The notes below the pieces were generated by a model. It saw only the letters and a list, made by a program, of their open reading frames with translations. It did no database searches and was not told the DNA's origin. This document shows, piece after piece, positions 8,853 through 17,691 of a stretch of 64,000 bases of DNA (the first letter of the stretch is position 1; each line of letters opens with the position of its first letter). Both the position numbers and the translations under genes were made by a program. Source of the DNA: Prado023 sp963747335 (GTDB lineage Bacteria > Actinomycetota > Actinomycetes > S36-B12 > CAIYMF01); assembly GCA_963747335.1 (NCBI GenBank), contig CAVVEV010000012.1, forward strand, positions 186,001 to 250,000, written 5' to 3'.

Positions 8853-8969
8853 CGCGGAGGGGCTGGTGAGTGCTGGAAGTACAGAGGGGGAAGGGCTCAT
8901 GAACACCGGAGCGTGCCATCTGAACGGCTGTGGACTCCAGCCGGAAATCATGGCGAGACCGCTCTCTGG

Positions 8970-8985
8970 AGTGACCCGCATCACA
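8970..8985 (-). promoter_or_regulatory. Putative CRP/GlxR-type operator
   Basis: On the minus strand the sequence TGTGATGCGGGTCACT matches the CRP/GlxR consensus TGTGA-N6-TCACA at nine of ten defined positions. It lies about 118 bases upstream of the start at 8852 (about 70 bases from the alternative start at 8900). Cell-wall muralytic (Rpf-type) genes in mycobacteria and corynebacteria are known CRP/GlxR targets, which makes the location plausible. Binding is inference. Confidence 0.4.
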
Positions 8986-9106
8986 TCTGCGCCTGGATGA
9001 TTCGGTCATCCAAGGACATCCGTCACACTGGTTGCAGCTGTCGGTGTGAGGTATGCCACAGCCGGGACCTAGGTCATGAACCGGGCGACGTCGGACCAAA
9101 CGACCG

Positions 9107-10441
9107 TCAGTTGGGCAGGTCCTCCAGCATCTCGGTGACCAGCGCTGCGATCGGCGAGCGCTCGCTGCGGGTCAGGGTGACGTGGGCGAACAACGGGTGC
9201 CCCTTGAGCTTCTCGACCACGGCGACGACGCCGTCATGGCGACCCACGCGCAGGTTGTCGCGCTGGGCCACGTCATGGGTCAGCACGACCCGCGAGTCCT
9301 TGCCGATGCGCGACAGGACGGTCAGCAGGACGTTGCGCTCCAGCGACTGGGCCTCATCCACGATGACGAACGCGTCGTGCAACGAGCGGCCACGGATGTG
9401 GGTCAGCGGCAGGACCTCGAGCATGCCCCTGTCGAGGACCTCGTCGACCACCTCGGAGGTGGTGATCGCGCCGAGGGTGTCGAAGACCGCCTGCCCCCAG
9501 GGCGACATCTTCTCGTGCTCGCTGCCAGGCAGGTAGCCGAGCTCCTGGCCACCGACGGCGAACAGGGGCCGGAACACCACGACCTTGCGGTGCTGCTGGC
9601 GCTCGAGCACCGCCTCCAACCCGGCGCACAGTGCCAGCGCGCTCTTGCCGGTGCCGGCCCGGCCACCGAGGCTGACGATCCCGATGTCGGGGTCGAGCAG
9701 CATGTCCAGGGCGATCCGCTGCTCGGCCGAGCGGCCGTGCAGCCCGAAGGCCTCCCGGTCGCCGCGCACCAGCCGAAGCCGCTTGTCAGCGGTGACCCGA
9801 GCCAGGGCGGAACCCCGCTCCGAGACCAGCACCACGCCGGTGTTGCAGGGCAGGTCCCGGGCCTGGTCGAGGTCGATCCGCTCGTTGTCGTAGAGCTCGT
9901 TGACGACCGTGGAGCCGACCTCGATCTCCTCGATGCCGGTCCAACCGGTGGACACGACGAGCTCCGCCCGGTACTCCTCGGCCTGCAGGCCGAGGGTGGA
10001 GGCCTTCACCCGCAGGGGCAGGTCCTTGCTGACCACGACGACGTCACGGCCCTCGGCGGCGAGGTTGCGGGCAACGGCCAGGATCCGGGTGTCGTTGTCG
10101 CCGAGCTGCATGCCAGTGGGCAGCCGCGAGAGGTCGGAGTGGTTGAGCTCGACGCGCAGGCTGCCGCCCTCATCGTTGAGCGGGATGCGCTCGTCGAGCC
10201 GTCCGTAGTCCACCCGGAAGTCGTCGAGCATGCGCAGGGCCTGACGGGCGAAGTAGCCCAGCTCGGGATGGGTGCGCTTGGCCTCCAGCTCGATGATCAC
10301 GACCAGCGGGATGACGACCTCGTGCTCGTCGAAGCGGAACACCGCTCGCGGGTCGGACAGCAGGACGGAGGTGTCGAGGACGTAGCAGCGACGCGCCTCC
10401 GTTCGAGCTCGGCTGGATCGGGGCTTCGTCGCAGTCGGCAC
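9107..10441 (-). CDS. phoH2: PhoH-family ATPase with N-terminal PIN domain
   Basis: A fusion of a PIN ribonuclease domain (from about residue 18, YVLDTSVLLSDP, with acidic residues recurring in LGDNDTRILA and VVVSKD) and a PhoH-like helicase/ATPase domain. The latter has Walker A GRAGTGKSAL near residue 262 and Walker B VIVDEAQSLE. The 444-aa protein fits PhoH2-type proteins, which unwind and cleave RNA in vitro in mycobacteria. The start was moved to the GTG at 10441 because GGAGG sits five bases upstream; the longer frame from 10573 adds 44 unconserved residues. It is followed by the uppS gene on the same strand upstream and looks independently expressed. Confidence 0.9.
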   Translation of the reverse strand: MPTATKPRSSRARTEARRCYVLDTSVLLSDPRAVFRFDEHEVVIPLVVIIELEAKRTHPELGYFARQALRMLDDFRVDYGRLDERIPLNDEGGSLRVELNHSDLSRLPTGMQLGDNDTRILAVARNLAAEGRDVVVVSKDLPLRVKASTLGLQAEEYRAELVVSTGWTGIEEIEVGSTVVNELYDNERIDLDQARDLPCNTGVVLVSERGSALARVTADKRLRLVRGDREAFGLHGRSAEQRIALDMLLDPDIGIVSLGGRAGTGKSALALCAGLEAVLERQQHRKVVVFRPLFAVGGQELGYLPGSEHEKMSPWGQAVFDTLGAITTSEVVDEVLDRGMLEVLPLTHIRGRSLHDAFVIVDEAQSLERNVLLTVLSRIGKDSRVVLTHDVAQRDNLRVGRHDGVVAVVEKLKGHPLFAHVTLTRSERSPIAALVTEMLEDLPN

Positions 10442-10606
10442 ACGCGCCTCCACAGTCGGGTCGGACGGCTCGGGGTGCGCCCGACGCCACGAATCTAGGC
10501 CGCCTGCGGCACGAGGGCCGGTCGACACGCCGCGTGCGGGGTGCCCGGCACCGAGCGTCCGGCGAAACGTCACGCCCCGGCCACCGCCCCGACGCGCGAC
10601 GGTCGC

Positions 10607-11368
10607 TCAGGAGCCGTAGCGCCGTTCGCGGGCCGCGTAGTCGCGCAGGGCGCGCAGGAAGTCCACGCGCCGGAAGTCCGGCCAGTAGGCCTCGCAGAAG
10701 TAGAACTCCGAGTGCGCGCTCTGCCAGAGCAGGAATCCCGAGAGGCGCTGCTCGCCGGAGGTCCGGATGACCAGGTCGGGGTCGGGCTGACCCTTCGTGT
10801 AGAGGTGCGCCGCGATGTGCTCGACATCCAGGTCCGCGGCCAGGTCCTCCAGGGTCATGCCCGCCGCGGCGCCCTCCTGCAGCAGCGCGCGCACGGCGTC
10901 GACCAGCTCCTGGCGTCCGCCGTACCCGACGGCCACGTTGACGGACATCCCGTCGATGCCCGCTGTCCTGGCCTCGGCGAGCTCCAGCACCTGCCGCGTG
11001 CGGGCAGGAAGCGGATCCTTGGCCCCGACGTGCCGGATCGCCCACTTGCCCGAAGCGGCGAGCTCCTCGATGGAGCCCTCGATGATCCGCAGCAGTGGGT
11101 CGAGCTCCTCGATCGGTCGGGCCAGGTTGTCGGTGGACAGCAGCCACAGCGTGACGACCTCCACCCCGACCTCGTCGCACCACTCGAGGAACTCCGAGAT
11201 CCGCGCGGCACCCGCCCGGTGCCCGGCAGCGCTGCTCGACCCCTGCTCGGTGGCCCAGCGCCGATTGCCGTCGAGGATGACCCCCACGTGGCGCGGGATG
11301 TCGCCCTGGCTGAGGTCGTGGGCCAACCTGCGCTCGTAGAGACCATAGACCAGGTCATCCAGACCCAT
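10607..11368 (-). CDS. uppS: Isoprenyl (polyprenyl) diphosphate synthase, cis type
   Basis: Cis-prenyltransferase that elongates allylic diphosphate with IPP to make the polyprenyl lipid carrier for peptidoglycan, arabinogalactan-type polymers and protein mannosylation. The 253-aa protein has the catalytic VGVILDGNRRWA, GHRAGA, the stretch VTLWLLSTDNLARP, VAVGYGGRQE, and the C-terminal DLVIRTSGEQRLSGFLLWQ and SEFYF. All are diagnostic of UppS. The ATG at 11368 has GGGAGG six bases upstream. The product chain length (decaprenyl or undecaprenyl) cannot be told from sequence alone. Its lipid product links to pmt at 57-58 kb. Confidence 0.95.
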   Translation of the reverse strand: MGLDDLVYGLYERRLAHDLSQGDIPRHVGVILDGNRRWATEQGSSSAAGHRAGAARISEFLEWCDEVGVEVVTLWLLSTDNLARPIEELDPLLRIIEGSIEELAASGKWAIRHVGAKDPLPARTRQVLELAEARTAGIDGMSVNVAVGYGGRQELVDAVRALLQEGAAAGMTLEDLAADLDVEHIAAHLYTKGQPDPDLVIRTSGEQRLSGFLLWQSAHSEFYFCEAYWPDFRRVDFLRALRDYAARERRYGS

Positions 11369-11406
11369 GGGTGCCTCCCGACGCGACCTCGTACCCGTCG
11401 TGGAGG

Positions 11407-12093
11407 CTATCGCACGGCCGTGACGACGAGTGTCGCCGCAGCGAAGTGCGCGGCCCACCCGCCGAGGGTGAACGAGTGGAACACCTCGTGGAACCCGAAC
11501 CACTTCGGCGACGGGTTCGGCCACTGCGTTGCGAACACCCCGGCCCCGACCGTGTAGAACAACCCGCCGAGCAGAATCAGGCCCAGGACCCAGGCGTGCC
11601 GGGTGTCGGACAGTGTGTCCGAACGCAGGAACGCGGGCAGGAACATCGCCGAGGCCCACCCCAGCGCCAGGTACATGGGCACGAACAGCCAGCGCGGGGC
11701 GCGCACCCACGCCAACCGGACGACCGCGCCGCCGACCGCGCCGAGCCAGAGGACCGCCAGCAGCGAACGGGCCGGTCCCGGCCCCAGCAGGGCGACCGCG
11801 AAGGGCGTGGCGCTGCCGGCGATGACCAGGAAGATGTTGGCGTGGTCCCAGCGCTGCAGGATGCCGGTGACCCGGGGCGAGAACCGACCGAGGTGGTAGA
11901 CGGCCGACACCGAGAACAGCAGGATCGTGGTGAGCGCGAACAGCACCGCGGGGATGCGCAGGCCCGAGGGCGCGAGGATGGCCAGTAGGACAGTCGCCGT
12001 CCCGGCGATCGGAGCCGCCACCAGGTGCAGCCACCCGCGCAGGACGGGCTTGACCGACAGGTAGTGCTCCCGCAGGGAATCAGCGGGGTTCAT
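11407..12093 (-). CDS. trhA: PAQR/TrhA (hemolysin III) family membrane protein
   Basis: A 228-aa integral membrane protein with seven predicted helices. The three hydrophilic signatures of the hemolysin III/PAQR hydrolase-like family are present: SAVYHLG near residue 66, WDHANIF, and the C-terminal HEVFHSF. In PAQR proteins these Ser/His/Asp/His residues hold a zinc ion in the membrane. In bacteria the family has been linked to membrane energetics and lipid homeostasis, and the haemolysin name is historical. It lies 38 bases upstream of uppS on the same strand, so the two may be cotranscribed. Confidence 0.9.
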   Translation of the reverse strand: MNPADSLREHYLSVKPVLRGWLHLVAAPIAGTATVLLAILAPSGLRIPAVLFALTTILLFSVSAVYHLGRFSPRVTGILQRWDHANIFLVIAGSATPFAVALLGPGPARSLLAVLWLGAVGGAVVRLAWVRAPRWLFVPMYLALGWASAMFLPAFLRSDTLSDTRHAWVLGLILLGGLFYTVGAGVFATQWPNPSPKWFGFHEVFHSFTLGGWAAHFAAATLVVTAVR

Positions 12094-12140
12094 GGACGAA
12101 GTATGGGCGGGGTGGTGACCCCTCAGCAAGGCGCGGGCAG

Positions 12141-12941
12141 TCAGTCCAGGTCGACGACCACCGGAGCGTGATCGCTGGGGGCCGGCGTGCCCTTGACCCC
12201 GGGCTTGCGTGCATCCCGATCCACGACCGCCGCACGCACAGATCCAGCGAAGGCGGGGTTGGCATAGACCAGGTCGATGCGCATCCCCATCGCCTTGTGG
12301 AACGAGCCCGCCCGGTAGTCCCAGAACGTGTACGGGTGCGGGCCCTTGCTGATCGTGGGGACGACATCGGACAGGCCCAGCGCCCGCAGCTCGGCCAGCG
12401 CCGCCCGCTCGGGCGCAGTGACGTGGGTGCTCTGGGCGAACGCACCGATGTCCCAGACATCCTCGTCGGCGGGAGCGACGTTGAAGTCCCCCAGGACGGC
12501 GAACGGCACATCCGCGGCCGCCACCGTGGCCAGGTGCCCGGCAAGTGCGTGCAGCCAGGCCAGCTTGTACTCGTAGTGCGGGTCGTCCGGGGTGCGGCCG
12601 TTGGGCACGTACACCCCGGCCACCCTGACCCCGCCGCAGGTCGCCGCGATGTAGCGCGCCTCCGGGGCATCGGCAGGGTCGGGGAACCCGGGGACCCCCG
12701 GGATGTCGGTCTCGAGCTCGGCGATCCCGACCCGCGAGAGCAGGGCCACGCCGTTCCAGCGACCCTGCCCGCGATGCACGGACTCGTACCCGGCAGCCGC
12801 GATCTCCTGCGTCGGGAACGCGTCCTGGGCGATCTTGGTCTCCTGCAGCACGAGCACGTCCGGCTCGGTCGCCTCCAGCCAGGACAGCAGTCGCGGCAGC
12901 CGCGCGGGCAGGGAGTTCACGTTCCAGGTCGCGATGCGCAC
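12141..12941 (-). CDS. xth: Exodeoxyribonuclease III (AP endonuclease)
   Basis: Base-excision-repair AP endonuclease of the ExoIII/APE1 family, 266 aa. Active-site motifs are in order: IATWNVNSLPARL, LVLQETKI (metal-binding Glu), YVPNGR, VLGDFNVAP (catalytic Asp/Asn), FWDYRAGSFHKAMGMRIDLVY, and the terminal PSDHAPVVVDL (catalytic His). The GTG at 12941 begins directly at the conserved VRIATWNVNS; the upstream in-frame ATG at 13010 would add 23 unconserved residues. It is divergent from the MFS gene, with 176 bases between starts that should carry both promoters. Confidence 0.95.
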   Translation of the reverse strand: MRIATWNVNSLPARLPRLLSWLEATEPDVLVLQETKIAQDAFPTQEIAAAGYESVHRGQGRWNGVALLSRVGIAELETDIPGVPGFPDPADAPEARYIAATCGGVRVAGVYVPNGRTPDDPHYEYKLAWLHALAGHLATVAAADVPFAVLGDFNVAPADEDVWDIGAFAQSTHVTAPERAALAELRALGLSDVVPTISKGPHPYTFWDYRAGSFHKAMGMRIDLVYANPAFAGSVRAAVVDRDARKPGVKGTPAPSDHAPVVVDLD

Positions 12942-13117
12942 GCCCGTGATTCTGGCACCCGCGGGCCGCATTCCGGGACCAGCGCGGGAGCGACCCCCGC
13001 CACTGAGCACAAGGTGATCGCGTGATCACGCTGCGTTCGCCCCGGGCGGGACGAAACCCCGCGGCGAATCGCCGGGGCAATGCCGGTCCGGCCGCGCCGG
13101 AATGGCAGGATCCCCCC

Positions 13118-14476
13118 ATGTCCGTGTCCCTCGCCGTCGGTGACATCCGCCGAATCGCGCACGGGCCGCTTCGCAAGCTGTTCATCGGACAGTTCCTCAA
13201 CGCTCTGGGCAGCGGGCTGACCCTGGCCCTGCTCATCACCTACCTGCACGTGGTCCGTGACCTCCCCCTGCAGCAGGCCACGCTCCTGCTCGCGTGGCAG
13301 GCACTGCTCGCACTGGCGTTCTCGCCCCTCGCAGGCAGCCTTGTCGATCGGGTCGGGCCCCGACCCGTCCTGATGGGTGCGGTCCTGGTCGAGGCTGTGG
13401 GTGTCTTCGCCTATGGTCACGTGACCACCGCGATGCAGGCATTCGCCGCCATGACGGTGGTCGCCATCGGCGGTGCCGGGATCTGGGGGCCGTCCTCCGC
13501 GCTCACGGCACGACTCGTGGCTCCTGCTGACCGAGCCACCGCCTTCGGCTTCGCATTCATGCTGCTCAACCTGGGCCTGGGCCTCGGGGGCCTTATCAGC
13601 GCCACCATCGTCGACACCGACGACGTCAGCACCTTCCAGTGGCTGTACACGGTGTCGGCGCTGACCTACGTGGCCCTCTTCCTGGCCGTGCTCGCGATGG
13701 GGCGGGTCGGCGGAGTCCCGGTCCCCGACACCGACGGCACGGCCGACATCAGCTCACCGCCGTCCGCGGACGGCGGCTGGGCGGAGGTCCTTCGCGACCG
13801 CACCCTCCTGAGGTTCGCCGCCACCGGGCTGCTGCTGATGACGTTCGGCTACGGCAGCATCGATGCCGGTGTCGGGGTGTTCATCAAGAAGACCCTGGGC
13901 CTCAGCGAGAACCTGATCGGCGTGGTGTTCGCCGCCAACACGATCGTGATCGTGCTGTGCCAGCTCTTCGTCCTCTCGATCGTCAAGGGCCGGTCCCGAT
14001 CGCGCATCCTGGCGGCCGTGGGCGTGACCTGGTCGCTGAGCTGGCTGCTCTTCGGATCGGCCCTCAAGCTCGAGGAGTGGCTCGCCGTGGCGGCCCTCAT
14101 CTTGGCGATGGTGGTCTTCGCTGTCGGCGAGACGCTGTGGTCCCCGACTGCCCCGGCGCTGCTCAACGACCTGGGCCCCGAGCACCTCCGCGGTCGCTAC
14201 AACGCCTTCCAGTCGGTCCTGTGGGGACTCTCCGGAGCACTCGGGCCGGTGATCACAGGCATCTTCCTGGGCGCCGAGCTGGGCGGGGCCTGGACCCTGA
14301 CGCTGGCTGCAGGGTGCCTCCTGGCCACTCTGCTCGCGCTGCGGCTGGGCCACCACCTCACGCCGGGACAGGACGGCCGCGAGGTCACCGCGGAACCGCC
14401 CGACGACGACCCCCACCCAGCCCGGGACGGCGGCGACCCCGACCTCGACCCCTCACGCGCGGTGGATGCCCGCTGA
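13118..14476 (+). CDS. Major facilitator superfamily transporter
   Basis: A 452-aa MFS protein with twelve predicted helices. It has the cytoplasmic loop 2-3 signature in the form SPLAGSLVDRVGPRPVLMG, and a second-half counterpart near GRSRSRILAAVGV. It resembles drug-efflux-type MFS members (MFS_1), but the substrate is unknown. The ATG at 13118 was chosen because helix 1 (KLFIGQFLNALGSGLTLAL) then follows a normal 17-residue lead. A hydrophilic C-terminal tail of about 40 residues is rich in Asp and Pro. It is a single gene, convergent with the DUF1707 operon. Confidence 0.85.
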   Translation: MSVSLAVGDIRRIAHGPLRKLFIGQFLNALGSGLTLALLITYLHVVRDLPLQQATLLLAWQALLALAFSPLAGSLVDRVGPRPVLMGAVLVEAVGVFAYGHVTTAMQAFAAMTVVAIGGAGIWGPSSALTARLVAPADRATAFGFAFMLLNLGLGLGGLISATIVDTDDVSTFQWLYTVSALTYVALFLAVLAMGRVGGVPVPDTDGTADISSPPSADGGWAEVLRDRTLLRFAATGLLLMTFGYGSIDAGVGVFIKKTLGLSENLIGVVFAANTIVIVLCQLFVLSIVKGRSRSRILAAVGVTWSLSWLLFGSALKLEEWLAVAALILAMVVFAVGETLWSPTAPALLNDLGPEHLRGRYNAFQSVLWGLSGALGPVITGIFLGAELGGAWTLTLAAGCLLATLLALRLGHHLTPGQDGREVTAEPPDDDPHPARDGGDPDLDPSRAVDAR

Positions 14477-14511
14477 GCCGAGCGGTCGGGCCGTGACGCG
14501 TCCCCTGTGAC

Positions 14512-15228
14512 TCAGGCCCCGGGGAGCTGCGGGCGCTCGGAGCCGCCCACCGACTTCTTGCGGGGCTTGCGCTTGACCTCCACACCACCGAACAGCGCCG
14601 CGCCCTTGATGCGCAGGACCGGGGCGCCGGGCTGGCCGGGGCCCTCTGCCTTCTGGTCGAAGCCGCCGAAGATGCCGACGCCGTCGACGTGGACCGTCAG
14701 TCCCTCGGGCACCGTGATCTCCACACCACCCATCACCGCCACGGCGATGATCTCGCACTCGGCCTGGGAGAACGTCGAGCGGGTGAGATCGAGCTCGACC
14801 CCACCGAACATGGCGAACGCGGTCAGCTGGGCGGGCATGACCCACTCCCCCTTGCGGGTGGCCCCGCCGAAGATCGCCACCACCGACGACGAGGACGCGT
14901 CCACCCCGCCCGGCGCGTGCCACCCGGACACGGGAGCCGGCGCGGACTGGGGCGGGACGGCCAGCGCCATCCCGGTCAACGGGGCCAGGGCAGCCGCCAC
15001 GGTCGCCGGCGGAAGGCCGTCGAGGACCGGTACGAGGTCGGCAGCGGTGCGCGCACCCAGGGTCGCGCTCAGCCGATCCTCGTACTCCTCGCGGTTCAAC
15101 CGCCCCTCGGCGTAGGCATCGCCGATGACGTCGGCCATCCGGGCCCTGTCGGCATCGGAGACCAGGACCCGACCAGCCGCCCCGAGGGGGCCGTCCTCGG
15201 GGCCGGGTGGGATCTCGGACAGGCTCAC
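14512..15228 (-). CDS. DUF1707 domain protein
   Basis: A 238-aa actinobacterial protein. The N-terminal DUF1707 domain carries RVLVSDADRARMADVIGDA, then AEGRLNREEYEDRL. The C-terminal half is made of repeated beta-rich units each containing an FGG motif (VAIFGGATRKGEW, FAMFGGVELDL, VAVMGGVEITV, GVGIFGGFDQK, AALFGGVEVK). This resembles the LiaF/YvqF-type beta-helix domain of cell-wall-stress proteins. No membrane segment is seen. The GTG at 15228 overlaps the stop codon of the DUF3817 gene (GTGA), so it is the last gene of a four-gene operon. Function is unknown. Confidence 0.85.
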   Translation of the reverse strand: MSLSEIPPGPEDGPLGAAGRVLVSDADRARMADVIGDAYAEGRLNREEYEDRLSATLGARTAADLVPVLDGLPPATVAAALAPLTGMALAVPPQSAPAPVSGWHAPGGVDASSSSVVAIFGGATRKGEWVMPAQLTAFAMFGGVELDLTRSTFSQAECEIIAVAVMGGVEITVPEGLTVHVDGVGIFGGFDQKAEGPGQPGAPVLRIKGAALFGGVEVKRKPRKKSVGGSERPQLPGA

Positions 15229-15578
15229 GGCGCCGCGACCCCAGCCTCGAGCTGATGGGTGATCCGGCGCTCGAACACGAACGACATGAACGGGATCGTG
15301 CCGGCCAGCGCCACGAGCACGGTGCGTCCGGGCGTCCATCGGGCGCGGATCGCCACGTCGAGCACCGTCACGAGATAGACCATGTACAGGAAACCATGCA
15401 GTTGCCACCCGAGGGCGTACCAGAGCGAACCCTCGTTGCCCAGGAGGTACTTCCAGGGCAGTCCCACGACGGTCATGAACGCCAGCAGCACCCCGGTGAC
15501 CCATGCCATCACCTGGAACCGCTTGTACGCACCCGACCTCAGGATGGTCGCGGGGGCGGGTGCGGCGTGCGTGCTCAT
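15225..15578 (-). CDS. DUF3817 integral membrane protein
   Basis: A 117-aa protein with three predicted membrane helices (around VMAWVTGVLLAFMTVVG, HGFLYMVYLVTVLDVAI and TVLVALAGTIPFMSFVFE). It carries the DUF3817 signature, including GWQLHGFLYMVY and the final FVFERRI. Distantly related proteins act at the membrane with cytochrome oxidase assembly genes, and here it follows SURF1 directly. The ATG at 15578 overlaps the SURF1 stop by four bases, and its own stop overlaps the DUF1707 start. Confidence 0.88.
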   Translation of the reverse strand: MSTHAAPAPATILRSGAYKRFQVMAWVTGVLLAFMTVVGLPWKYLLGNEGSLWYALGWQLHGFLYMVYLVTVLDVAIRARWTPGRTVLVALAGTIPFMSFVFERRITHQLEAGVAAP

Positions 15579-16348
15579 CGGGAGGTCTCCTGCTCGGCGG
15601 GTCGGCGGACGTGGTCGTGGCGGAAGCGGCTCCAGAAGAAGAGCACGAACCCGGCGAACACGACCCATTGGAGCGCGTAGGCCGCGTTGCGCCAGTTCAG
15701 GCCCACCTCGGCTCCGGGCAATTCTGTCACCTGCAGCGGCAGCGGCTGGCCCTCGCCCGCGGGGCGCAGGTCGGTGAGCGCGAACCATCCCGAGCGCACG
15801 GGGTAGCCGGCGTGCTCCGCGAGGGCGCCGGTGTCGACCGCGATCAGGGTCGGTGGGTCACCGTCGGTGAGGATCGGGGCTGCCTGCCGGGAGTCAGCGA
15901 CCAGGACGCCGACCAGATCGACGATCCCGGTGGGGGGTGGGGTCGGTCGCTGGCCGGCGGGCACCCACCCGCGGACCACCGCGACCGAGGTGCTCGCCGG
16001 GTCCGCCGAGGTGCCGTCGTCGGGGGATACCGAGCCGTCTGCTGCGGTGGGCTGCATCGGCGTCAGCACCCAGGCGCCGTCCTGGCCCTCCCGCGGGCGC
16101 GGGGCGACCAGGACCTCGTGCTCGGTGTCGAAGACCCCCGTGATGCCGACACGCATGCCGCTGAAGGCCGTGGCCGGGTCCAGGTCGGCCAGCGCCACCA
16201 CGGGGCCGTCGGGAACGGCATCGGCCTCGGAGCGGTTTGCCCGGTCCCACTGCCAGCGGGCGGCCACGATGCACACCAGGACCGCCAGGACGGTCAGGAC
16301 GTGGAAGCCCAGCCGGCGGGGATCGGACCAGGACCCACCTGCGGACAT
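15575..16348 (-). CDS. SURF1-family cytochrome oxidase biogenesis protein
   Basis: A 257-aa SURF1-like protein with the expected two-helix topology. The N-terminal helix is at about residues 14-30 and the C-terminal helix around ALQWVVFAGFVLFFW, with an extracytoplasmic loop between them. Conserved features are the WQWDRA motif after helix 1, the VRGWVP segment and the NWRNAAYALQW motif before helix 2. SURF1 assists haem-a insertion into aa3-type cytochrome c oxidase. Its presence implies such an oxidase elsewhere in the genome. It sits in a tightly overlapping operon. Confidence 0.9.
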   Translation of the reverse strand: MSAGGSWSDPRRLGFHVLTVLAVLVCIVAARWQWDRANRSEADAVPDGPVVALADLDPATAFSGMRVGITGVFDTEHEVLVAPRPREGQDGAWVLTPMQPTAADGSVSPDDGTSADPASTSVAVVRGWVPAGQRPTPPPTGIVDLVGVLVADSRQAAPILTDGDPPTLIAVDTGALAEHAGYPVRSGWFALTDLRPAGEGQPLPLQVTELPGAEVGLNWRNAAYALQWVVFAGFVLFFWSRFRHDHVRRPAEQETSR

Positions 16349-16587
16349 CAGCGAGAGTCGCCCTCGACCGTGCCGGGGCTACCGGTATCGCTGGGTCCCG
16401 TCGGTGCACCCGCCCGAGCCGACCCGAGGTTGGCCTGCGCCCTGCGCAGGTGCCGCACGAACGACCACAGGAGCAGGATCAGCGCGGCCAGGAGGAACAG
16501 GAAGGGCAAGGAGGCCAACGGGCTGGGCCGCACCGTCGCCGGATCGATCTCCTCCGCTGCGACCAGGGCCGCCAGAACACCGTGCAT
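16348..16587 (-). CDS. Small single-span membrane protein
   Basis: A 79-aa protein with one hydrophobic segment (LASLPFLFLLAALILLLW). A basic patch follows (FVRHLRRAQ), then a polar Gly/Ser/Pro-rich tail. The ATG at 16587 has GGAGG five bases upstream. Its stop overlaps the SURF1 start by one base (TGATG), so it heads the SURF1-DUF3817-DUF1707 operon. I do not recognise the family; a small accessory of the oxidase-assembly genes is a guess from position only. Confidence 0.7.
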   Translation of the reverse strand: MHGVLAALVAAEEIDPATVRPSPLASLPFLFLLAALILLLWSFVRHLRRAQANLGSARAGAPTGPSDTGSPGTVEGDSR

Positions 16588-16636
16588 GCCAACCTCCGAG
16601 CTGCGAATGCGCTGCGGGTACTAGTGTCGCAGCATC

Positions 16637-17130
16637 ATGTCGCCCACACGAACGGCCGGTCACCCCGCGCAGTGGCCCGCACACATCCGTGAGCGGTACG
16701 GCGTCACCGATCGCCCACGATGGGTCCCTGCCCTGCTCGCCGGCCTGGGCCTGGCCCTGCTGGCCGTGGTCACCTTCCTCGGGGTGCGGCTGTCGAATGC
16801 GGCCATCGACGCCGGGATCCTCACCTACAGGACCGTCTCCGACGAGCGGATGACGATCGGCTACGAGGTCGAGCGCCGCCGGGCCACTCCCGCGACCTGT
16901 GTCCTGCGGGCGCGAGCCATGGACGGCTTCGACGTCGGCTACGCGGTCGTCGAGCTCCCCCGGCGCAGGGGCGGACCTACCACACCTTCGAGATGCGCAC
17001 CGCGTACCGGGCGCTTGTCGGCGAGCTGGTCGGGTGCGGCCTGGACGTACCGCCCCCGGGGATCCCCGGTGCGCAGTTCCGACCCGGGACCGTGGCGCCG
17101 GTCCAGCCGTGGACGGCGTCCGAACCCTGA
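16637..17130 (+). CDS. DUF4307 membrane protein, reading frame disrupted
   Basis: The N-terminal half (from ATG 16637) has ERYG near residue 22 and one membrane helix (VPALLAGLGLALLAVVTFLG). After the helix comes the segment TCVLRARAMDGFDVGYAVVEL. The frame is then lost, but the next frame continues the DUF4307 C-terminus with TYHTFEMRTAYRALVGELVGC and ends at 17130. The break lies in a run of five C at 16957-16961. Adding one C would restore a continuous protein of about 165 aa. The family is actinobacterial, single-span and of unknown function. It is divergent from the SURF1 operon and just upstream of greA, a common neighbour. Confidence 0.75.
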
Positions 17131-17186
17131 CCCGGTGGCCCGGTGCTACCCTCGACGACCTACTGATCACAGCCCAGGAGCCCGCC

Positions 17187-17681
17187 GTGTCCGAGAGCCC
17201 CCAGACCACCTGGTTGACCCAGGAGGCCCACGACCGCCTCGCCGGCGAGCTCGAGGAGCGCCAGACCACGCGGCGTACCGAGATCACCCAGCGGATCGCC
17301 GCCGCGCGTGAGGAGGGCGACCTCAAGGAGAACGGCGGCTACCACGCGGCCAAGGACGAGCAGGGCAAGAACGAGGCGCGCATCCGCCAGCTGCGCCAGA
17401 TGCTCGACCACGCCCAGATCGGCTCCCCTCCCTCCGAGGAGGGTCAGGCCGCCCACGGCATGGTCATCTCCGTCGAGCTGGTCGCCAGCGGCCGCACGAT
17501 GACCTTCCTGCTCGGCTCGCGTGAGGAGGCCGCGCACGCCACCGTCGACGTCATCTCCCCGTCGTCCCCGATGGGGGCCGCGGTGGACGGCGCGAGGGTG
17601 GGCGACGAGGTCACCTACACGACCCCCGCGGGCAAGGAGCTGACCGCGCGGATCACCCACGTGGAGCCCTACTCGGGGTGA
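17187..17681 (+). CDS. greA: Transcription elongation factor GreA
   Basis: Rescues backtracked RNA polymerase by stimulating transcript cleavage. The 164-aa protein has the N-terminal coiled-coil domain. Its tip, in the segment AREEGDLKENGGYHAAKDEQ, contains the catalytic acidic pair D/E. The C-terminal FKBP-like domain ends with ISPSSPMGAAVDGARVGDEV, typical of GreA. The GTG at 17187 has AGGAG seven bases upstream and yields the canonical start. The stretch from 17128 to 17186 holds a possible TACCCT -10 box. Confidence 0.95.
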   Translation: MSESPQTTWLTQEAHDRLAGELEERQTTRRTEITQRIAAAREEGDLKENGGYHAAKDEQGKNEARIRQLRQMLDHAQIGSPPSEEGQAAHGMVISVELVASGRTMTFLLGSREEAAHATVDVISPSSPMGAAVDGARVGDEVTYTTPAGKELTARITHVEPYSG

Positions 17682-17691
17682 CTCGCGGGGG

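Noticed and set aside
9022..9050. TCACAC...GTGTGA inverted repeat as a second CRP site or terminator
   Set aside because: The 15-base spacing does not match the six-base CRP spacer and there is no extended stem, so neither call is supported.
9182..10498. A 438-residue plus-strand frame opposite the PhoH-PIN gene
   Set aside because: Asp/Val/Gly/His-rich antisense shadow without motifs; the minus-strand gene has PIN and Walker motifs.
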